Part shown: positions 14,670-18,826 of the stretch, piece by piece
Position numbering within the stretch: the first letter of the stretch is position 1
How the letters are laid out: every line of letters starts with the position of its first letter
Origin: JAVZIQ01 sp037440545
GTDB lineage: Archaea; Thermoproteota; Bathyarchaeia; Bathyarchaeales; Bathycorpusculaceae
DNA: 18,826 nt
NCBI GenBank assembly: GCA_037440545.1
Contig: JBBITX010000028.1
Span: 1-18,826, forward strand
Direction: 5' to 3'
Notes under the pieces: model-generated
What the model was told of the DNA's origin: nothing
The model's database searches: none
What the model saw: only the letters and a program-made list of their open reading frames with translations
Position numbers and translations under genes: made by a program

Positions 14670-15722
14670 TCACACCGGGTGTAAACCTGCGTGTTCTAAG
14701 CCTGTTCTTTCGTTGACGCCTAACATTATATTGAAACATTGAACTGCCTGGCCAGCGGCTCCCTTCATCAAATTATCCACTGCCGAAAATATCACAAGTC
14801 TTTTTACTCGAGGATCCATTTCGAAACCTATATCGCAGAAATTAGAGCCGACTATGATCTTTGGATCTGGAAACTGGTAAAGTCCTTTGCTGAACTTGAC
14901 GAAACGAATGAAGGGTTCCTTTTCATATGCAGATCGGTAGGTCATCCAAACCTGTTTCAAAGTTAAATCCTTTATGTAAAAAGTATGAACTGTAGAAAGT
15001 ATACCTCGCACCATATTCACAGCATGCGGGGTGAATGATATTTTGACTGGCTTCTTCGAAAAATGGTTTAGCTCCTGTTCTATTTCAGGGATGTGCCTGT
15101 GATTAACCGGCTTATACGGCCTTGTTCCACCTGATCTCTCCGGGTGATGGCTGGCCCTTGAGGGACTGCTTCCTGCTCCAGATGAGCCAACCTTAACGTC
15201 GACGACTATTCTCTCATTTTCTATGAGGTTTTCTCTTAAAAGAGGGGCGAGGGCTAATATTGTCGGAGTTGCTGTACACCCTGGACACGCCACCAAGCTG
15301 GCTTCCTTTATTTCCTCTCTATGAAGCTCTGGAAGACCATAAACGGATTTCTTTAACAAATCTGGTGCAGGATGGCTCCAACCATACCATTCCTTGTAGA
15401 CTTCAGGGTTTTTCATCCGGAAATCCGCGCTTAGGTCTATAACCTTTAATCCAGAGTTCAATAGATCAGGAACGAGTTTAGCTGATGCTCCATGAGGGAG
15501 AGCTGTGAAAACTAAATCACAGCTTTTCACAATTTCAGTTAGGCTGAGAGGTGTAAATTTCAGCTGTTTTAACCCTCTTAGGTTAGGGTGAACGCTGAAA
15601 AGAAACTCGCCAGCATATTTCTGGGATGTTACAGCTGTTATTTCCGCCTCTGGGTGGAGAGACAGCAGTCTTAAAAGCTCGCCGCCAACGTAGCCTGAAC
15701 CTCCTATAACGCCTACCCTCAT
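14670..15722 (-). CDS. lysY: LysW-aminoadipyl-phosphate / LysW-glutamyl-phosphate reductase (LysY, ArgC family)
   Basis: A 350-residue NADPH-dependent semialdehyde dehydrogenase. The N-terminal Rossmann motif is GVIGGSGYVGGELLRLL (4-20). LVACPGCTATPT holds the catalytic cysteine (Cys149 by family alignment; Cys146 is also present). DVKVGSSGAGSSPSRASHH is the family's conserved loop, and RHIPEIEQEL and FTPHAVNMVRG follow. The end VDNLMKGAAGQAVQCFNIMLG is the conserved C-terminal helix. It reduces the acyl phosphate made by LysZ to the semialdehyde used by LysJ. The start is ATG 15722, 12 nt after the lysX stop. Substrate (lysine versus arginine branch) cannot be assigned; archaeal members often serve both. 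Confidence 0.93.
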   Translation of the reverse strand: MRVGVIGGSGYVGGELLRLLSLHPEAEITAVTSQKYAGEFLFSVHPNLRGLKQLKFTPLSLTEIVKSCDLVFTALPHGASAKLVPDLLNSGLKVIDLSADFRMKNPEVYKEWYGWSHPAPDLLKKSVYGLPELHREEIKEASLVACPGCTATPTILALAPLLRENLIENERIVVDVKVGSSGAGSSPSRASHHPERSGGTRPYKPVNHRHIPEIEQELNHFSKKPVKISFTPHAVNMVRGILSTVHTFYIKDLTLKQVWMTYRSAYEKEPFIRFVKFSKGLYQFPDPKIIVGSNFCDIGFEMDPRVKRLVIFSAVDNLMKGAAGQAVQCFNIMLGVNERTGLEHAGLHPV

Positions 15723-15734
15723 TTTATGAATCTC

Positions 15735-16931
15735 CTAGCAGCTCACGCAAACTTCTTTGTCGATAAGACTTTGAGCACATAGCAAGAGCTGTTTCGCAAC
15801 GTCTATTCCAGCTGCAAGCCTTGTCTGCTCCCAAAAATCTGGACATGAGTTTGCTTCATGAAAAACTACATGGTTTTCCATGTCTCTTATGCTTTCCTCT
15901 ATTATCCCTTTTATGTTATTGTAGGCTTCCGAACTCGCATAGGTCTGAAATGCCCTTTCTAGCTTTTCATTCCAGACGTAGAAGTTTTCCCTTTTAACCT
16001 TTTGACTTTTAATTTTCTGAATTTCACTAAATAGCGGAACAAGCTTCTCGAAATTAGAGACAATTTGCCCGTCAATAGGTATTTCCTCTCCGAAATCTAT
16101 CATGGCGTCTAGAGCTATAATCCATGCTTCACAGCTTTTGGCAATGGATTCAGCGCATTTCAACGCCTTATCCATTATACTTTCAGGTAAGTCTATGCCG
16201 AAAACCATGTTACCTAAGTAGGCGTTCGTTCTAAAATCGTCAAGCCCTGCTCTTGCCATAGCCTTTGGATAACAAAAAGCTTTTCTGCCACCTTCTTTAG
16301 CCACGATTATTCTTAGGTCAAAGAACCATTTTTGAACAAGTTCTTGGGCTAGAACGCCTAACGGGTTGATCACGGAGGGTGTAATCTCGCCGAGCACTTT
16401 AAGGAGTTGCTCCTCTCCCTTGGCTAGTTTAATGTTCTTGCCATGGGATCCTGCATCTGGCTTCAGCACTAATGGCTTGCCGCATAGCTGACGCTGAATT
16501 AGAGCAACAATATAATTTTCGTTACAAATTTTGCGTCCATCCTTGGTATTCTCCGTTGGGTCGCATGGAACATAAATTGTTTGAGGTATTCTAACACCTT
16601 CTCTCCAGAAATGTAGAAGAGTCCTCAACTTACTGGAGCATCTGTGCTCAACTTGTGATGGATTTATAACCTTCTTACCCATCGCCTCAAATATATCAAC
16701 TATAAAAAGTCGACGGTTCTTGCTTTGAGATCTATTCAACACGACAGAAATGTCTTTAATCTTTTCTGAGTAATCCCAAGACGTATTTTTGACTTTTAAT
16801 TCATTTTTTCCTAAAAGAAAGGAGATTTTTCGGGAAGGGATGAAGGTTAGATCTACTCCAAGCATCTGGGCAGTACACTGTATCCCCAATTCATCTGTTC
16901 CAGGATACTCGTAAAGGATAGCGATGCTCAT
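15735..16931 (-). CDS. lysX: LysX-like ATP-grasp ligase attaching alpha-aminoadipate (or glutamate) to LysW, with an insertion
   Basis: A 398-residue RimK/LysX-type ATP-grasp protein in the lysX position; usual members are about 270-290. Readable elements are the N-terminal ILYEYPGTDE strand, VINPSQVEHRCSSKLRTLL (lid-side residues binding substrate), LVLKPDAGSHGKNI (154-167, phosphate-grasp loop), VLAQELV, DLRIIVA and LDAMID (274-279, first metal ligand). HEANSCPDFWEQTRLAAG (358-375) is the N-x-x-x-E/D-F metal and substrate motif. Between LDAMID and HEANSCPDF the usual roughly 10 residues are replaced by about 78, a Lys/Glu-rich mostly helical-looking segment (281-352). The extra C-terminal tail has two cysteines (CVSC). 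Specificity for lysine versus arginine biosynthesis is normally read from the EVN..PEF region, and SCPDFW matches neither class that I know. The start ATG 16931 has AGGA directly upstream. Confidence 0.8.
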   Translation of the reverse strand: MSIAILYEYPGTDELGIQCTAQMLGVDLTFIPSRKISFLLGKNELKVKNTSWDYSEKIKDISVVLNRSQSKNRRLFIVDIFEAMGKKVINPSQVEHRCSSKLRTLLHFWREGVRIPQTIYVPCDPTENTKDGRKICNENYIVALIQRQLCGKPLVLKPDAGSHGKNIKLAKGEEQLLKVLGEITPSVINPLGVLAQELVQKWFFDLRIIVAKEGGRKAFCYPKAMARAGLDDFRTNAYLGNMVFGIDLPESIMDKALKCAESIAKSCEAWIIALDAMIDFGEEIPIDGQIVSNFEKLVPLFSEIQKIKSQKVKRENFYVWNEKLERAFQTYASSEAYNNIKGIIEESIRDMENHVVFHEANSCPDFWEQTRLAAGIDVAKQLLLCAQSLIDKEVCVSC

Positions 16932-16993
16932 TCCTTATTTCACGTGATTTAGCTTTAATGGGTAGGTTTCAGCCTATTGAATTAAGGGGAAAG

Positions 16994-17170
16994 TTATTCT
17001 CCCCAGTCTTCGCCTTCAATCTGCAGTTCCTCCACTTCCACACCATTATCGTTTATTTCCTTAACTTCAAGTTCAAGTCCGCAGTCTTGGCATGTTATTA
17101 TTTCGCCTTGGACTACATCTTCAGATAGTGAGATTTCAGCTCCACATTCTGGGCAAACAACAGGCTTCAT
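16994..17170 (-). CDS. lysW: Amino-group carrier protein LysW
   Basis: A small acidic zinc-ribbon protein whose C-terminal glutamate carries the amino acid through the LysX-K steps. From the preferred ATG at 17170 it has 58 residues. There are two CxxC pairs, CPEC (Cys6, Cys9) and CQDC (Cys27, Cys30), which hold zinc. The acidic C-terminus ends EGEDWGE, the hallmark motif with terminal Glu as attachment site. A GTG at 17179 is also in frame. A TATA box about 37-46 nt upstream would start transcription at or just before the ATG, so the mRNA is probably leaderless or nearly so. It heads the lys cluster, 62 nt ahead of lysX. Confidence 0.93.
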   Translation of the reverse strand: MKPVVCPECGAEISLSEDVVQGEIITCQDCGLELEVKEINDNGVEVEELQIEGEDWGE

Positions 17171-17206
17171 GTCAACCACATGAACTCATTTCCGAATCTA
17201 TGGAAT

Positions 17207-17216
17207 CTTAAATATC
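17207..17216 (-). promoter_or_regulatory. TATA box of the lysW operon
   Basis: Read on the minus strand this is GATATTTAAG. Transcription would start near 17185, just before the lysW start codon. AT-richness and spacing are the evidence. Confidence 0.5.
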
Positions 17217-17248
17217 TTTTGGTCATATCTTATCTTTTTAAAACCATT

Positions 17249-17266
17249 TTGACCAAAAAAGGTCAA
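17249..17266. promoter_or_regulatory. Perfect inverted repeat TTGACC-N6-GGTCAA, candidate operator of the lys cluster
   Basis: An 18-bp perfect palindrome, TTGACC AAAAAA GGTCAA, lies about 33-50 bp upstream of the lysW TATA box. A further GGTCA half-site is at 17221-17225. The size (6-bp arms, A-rich spacer) suits an Lrp/AsnC-family dimer such as LysM, which in Sulfolobus controls the orthologous cluster. No such regulator is encoded in the window. An alternative is a weak terminator hairpin for the upstream UPF0280 gene, since the minus-strand copy has a T6 loop. Confidence 0.45.
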
Positions 17267-17315
17267 GTTAAAATATCAAAAATTGAAACGGGTCTATTTA
17301 CATATGCCATTCGCG

Positions 17316-18035
17316 CTAAATTGCATCTGCATCGAAAAAGTTAATTAATTTGGGAACTTTCCCCACCATCGCCACTTTCCCTTTGAAAATCAATATAGCC
17401 CCGCTTATTTCGTCGATGGATAGGGCTTTCTCTATTCCACGGCTAATTGCTAAGTCAGTATTTTCGCCCTTAACAGCGTTACAAACGGCTGTGGCTGCGG
17501 CGTCTGCGATAGAGGCTTTATTAGCAAATATGGTAACTGAGTCTGCTTCTCCTAGGCTAAATGCATATCCAGATTTCGCTGAACTTGTTGCAACCCCTGC
17601 TGGAAAACTCTCAAGCCTGAAACCAATTTTCCTTTTTAAGGGTGTTTCAGGGGCTAGAAGACCAACGTCAATTGGGAGATCGGAGATTGCAGAAATCTCT
17701 CCGCCATTTTCAACGACAGCCGTTTTTGCTCCAGCGAAGACCATCTCTTCAACAGCTAAGTCTGCAAGCGCGCCTGCAACAGCAGCCATAGGGCCTACTC
17801 CTGCTTTTGCAGCGGCATAAGCCATCAGCTTAACTATTTTCGGGCTTTCTTCGTCAATTCTAACTGGCGTAAGAGAGTGAAGAAACTTTTGATTTCGCCT
17901 CACATAACTTTCAAGTTTTTCCCTGTTCTCTTTAAGCGCGGCTAGAGCTGATGTTATAGCCTTGCTGGTGTCTGACAAAATAAGCCCCCTAGTTTCTTTA
18001 AATTCAAAACTCTCTTTAAACAGAAATTTAGTCAT
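17316..18035 (-). CDS. UPF0280/COG2122 family protein (ApbE-related)
   Basis: A 239-residue member of the UPF0280 family, distantly related to ApbE flavin transferases. Typical features are the opening RGLILSDTSKAITSALAAL segment, GVGPMAAVAGALADLAVEEM (99-118), VENGGEISA (128-136, with the conserved ENGG motif), GVATSSAKSGYAFSLGEADS and the C-terminal helix region ASIADAAATAVCNAVKG. Its biochemical function is not established. The start ATG 18035 has GGAG four to five nt upstream, and the gene follows the NIL-ferredoxin gene by 15 nt. The neighbourhood (CBS protein, NIL-ferredoxin, UPF0280) is seen in anaerobes that make homocysteine from aspartate semialdehyde and sulfide, so a role there is plausible but inferred. 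Confidence 0.85.
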   Translation of the reverse strand: MTKFLFKESFEFKETRGLILSDTSKAITSALAALKENREKLESYVRRNQKFLHSLTPVRIDEESPKIVKLMAYAAAKAGVGPMAAVAGALADLAVEEMVFAGAKTAVVENGGEISAISDLPIDVGLLAPETPLKRKIGFRLESFPAGVATSSAKSGYAFSLGEADSVTIFANKASIADAAATAVCNAVKGENTDLAISRGIEKALSIDEISGAILIFKGKVAMVGKVPKLINFFDADAI

Positions 18036-18050
18036 AATTCTCCAACCCTA

Positions 18051-18443
18051 TCAACTAGTTTTTATGGCTCTCACCGGACAGGCGTCTACGCATAGCTTGC
18101 AAGAGCTTCCCAGACATTTTTCATCGTTGAATACTAAAGAGAAACCCTCATCAAATCTTATGGCATCAACAGGACAAGTGGAGAAACATGCCCCGCAGTT
18201 AATGCATTTTTCTTTATCAACTATAACAGGTTTGTGGGATTCAACTACAACTCCTCTTCTTCTAAAAGCCTCCACCACTTCTTGAGCGTATGCATTGGGG
18301 ATTTCAATTAACATTTCCCCTCCATTTTGATCTATGTGAGCCGCCAAAATGTTTATGCAAGCCTTCTGTTCCATAACAACCTGAGAGGTTATAGGATCTC
18401 CTATAATATACTTCGAAAATTTAAGTAGAACCTTAACCATCAT
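18051..18443 (-). CDS. NIL-domain dicluster ferredoxin (MA1822-type, sulfur transfer to homocysteine)
   Basis: 130 residues with an N-terminal NIL domain (about 1-70) and two 4Fe-4S motifs. CINCGACFSTCP (residues about 80-91) is the standard CX2CX2CX3CP. CLGSSCKLCVDACP is a CX4CX2CX3CP variant in which the first gap is widened. In Methanosarcina acetivorans a protein with this architecture (MA1822) is needed with a DUF39/COG1900-CBS protein (MA1821) for sulfide incorporation into homocysteine. The start ATG 18443 overlaps the CBS gene stop (ATGA), so the two are translationally coupled; a second ATG at 18440 is possible. A GGGAGG motif lies directly before them. Confidence 0.85.
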   Translation of the reverse strand: MMVKVLLKFSKYIIGDPITSQVVMEQKACINILAAHIDQNGGEMLIEIPNAYAQEVVEAFRRRGVVVESHKPVIVDKEKCINCGACFSTCPVDAIRFDEGFSLVFNDEKCLGSSCKLCVDACPVRAIKTS

Positions 18444-18826
18444 CCTCCCGCCATAAACTTTGTTACATCTTCCGAAGTTATAATGCCGAGCACTTTTTTG
18501 TCCCTGTCTATGACAGGTAAGGCTGAAACATTATGGTGAGCCATTTTCCTTGCAGCAGATTCAAGAGTTTCATCTGGGGTGGCTGTTATAACCTTTCTCA
18601 CAATTACATCTCTGAGTAAAATCTTGTTTTCAGCTACAGCCCTTGTTATGTCCCACGAAGTTACTATTCCTCTAAGTTTATTTTCACCGTCGACCACGAC
18701 AACGTGATTCACTGACTGTGATATAATCTCCTTTGCGACTTTTTTAATTTCTTCGTCTTCTCTGCAGGTTACCGCCTGACGCATGAATGCTCCCACCAAG
18801 TTAACTTCTCTGGCCTGTTTCATTGG
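18440..18826 (-). CDS. CBS-domain pair protein, N terminus outside the window
   Basis: The visible 128 residues hold two CBS domains. CBS1 is about 12-60, with VVVVDGENKLRGIVTSWDIT. CBS2 is about 70-123, with LPVIDRDKKVLGIITSEDVT. CBS pairs bind adenosine nucleotides or regulate attached enzymes. The frame remains open to the right edge: the codon before the first ATG (18821-18823) is CCA, encoding Pro. This is therefore probably the C-terminal part of a longer protein. With a NIL-ferredoxin directly downstream, the most likely parent is a COG1900/DUF39-CBS homocysteine-forming enzyme, but the DUF39 part is not seen here. The alternative is a stand-alone CBS protein starting at 18823. Confidence 0.7.
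   Translation of the reverse strand, partial: PMKQAREVNLVGAFMRQAVTCREDEEIKKVAKEIISQSVNHVVVVDGENKLRGIVTSWDITRAVAENKILLRDVIVRKVITATPDETLESAARKMAHHNVSALPVIDRDKKVLGIITSEDVTKFMAGG

Overview
The window is a piece of an archaeal chromosome. The evidence is an archaeal-type 23S rRNA 3' end at the left edge, an intact LysW-dependent lysine/ornithine gene cluster, TATA boxes about 25-35 nt upstream of several starts (short-leader or leaderless transcripts), archaeal-type TrkA and MscS genes, and a homocysteine-type module also known from methanogens. The mix of an AT-rich genome, LysW pathway, protein O-mannosyltransferase and no 5S rRNA behind the 23S suggests a TACK-lineage archaeon, perhaps Bathyarchaeia. 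That placement is inference; no taxonomic marker was searched.

Layout. Positions 1-355 (+) are the last part of 23S rRNA, followed by a non-coding trailer with hairpins and a T-rich stretch. A radical SAM protein of the SplB/COG1533 family is at 614-1489 (+). Positions about 1640-2090 (-) hold a decayed enolase-superfamily (dipeptide epimerase/muconate cycloisomerase-like) pseudogene that still reads in fragments. A long minus-strand block then follows (read right to left from 9747): Ldh2-family dehydrogenase, a 691-residue LUD/4Fe-4S/CCG fusion, a small four-helix membrane protein, a membrane-anchored HExxH metallopeptidase, a GT39 protein mannosyltransferase and an overlapping DPM1-like GT2 glycosyltransferase. 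A plus-strand pair, trkA (K+ channel/transport gating) and mscS (mechanosensitive channel), is at 10053-11543. The right third is again minus strand: lysW-lysX-lysY-lysZ-lysJ-lysK (17170 to 11563), preceded by a three-gene unit entering from the right edge (CBS-domain protein, NIL-ferredoxin, UPF0280).

How the genes work together. LysW carries alpha-aminoadipate and/or glutamate on its C-terminal Glu. LysX attaches the amino acid, LysZ phosphorylates it, LysY reduces it, LysJ transaminates it and LysK releases lysine or ornithine. The whole carrier half of the pathway is present, with a perfect TTGACC-N6-GGTCAA inverted repeat upstream of the lysW TATA box as a candidate operator. The ATP-grasp ligase is unusual, with about 70 extra residues between its metal-binding residues. 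The GT2/GT39 pair fits lipid-linked mannose synthesis followed by protein O-mannosylation outside the membrane. Ldh2 plus the LUD/FeS/CCG fusion looks like a 2-hydroxyacid oxidation module, though the first CCG motif is degenerate. The CBS/NIL-ferredoxin/UPF0280 unit resembles the anaerobic homocysteine-forming (sulfide plus aspartate semialdehyde) gene set.

No CRISPR array, insertion sequence, tRNA or prophage was seen.
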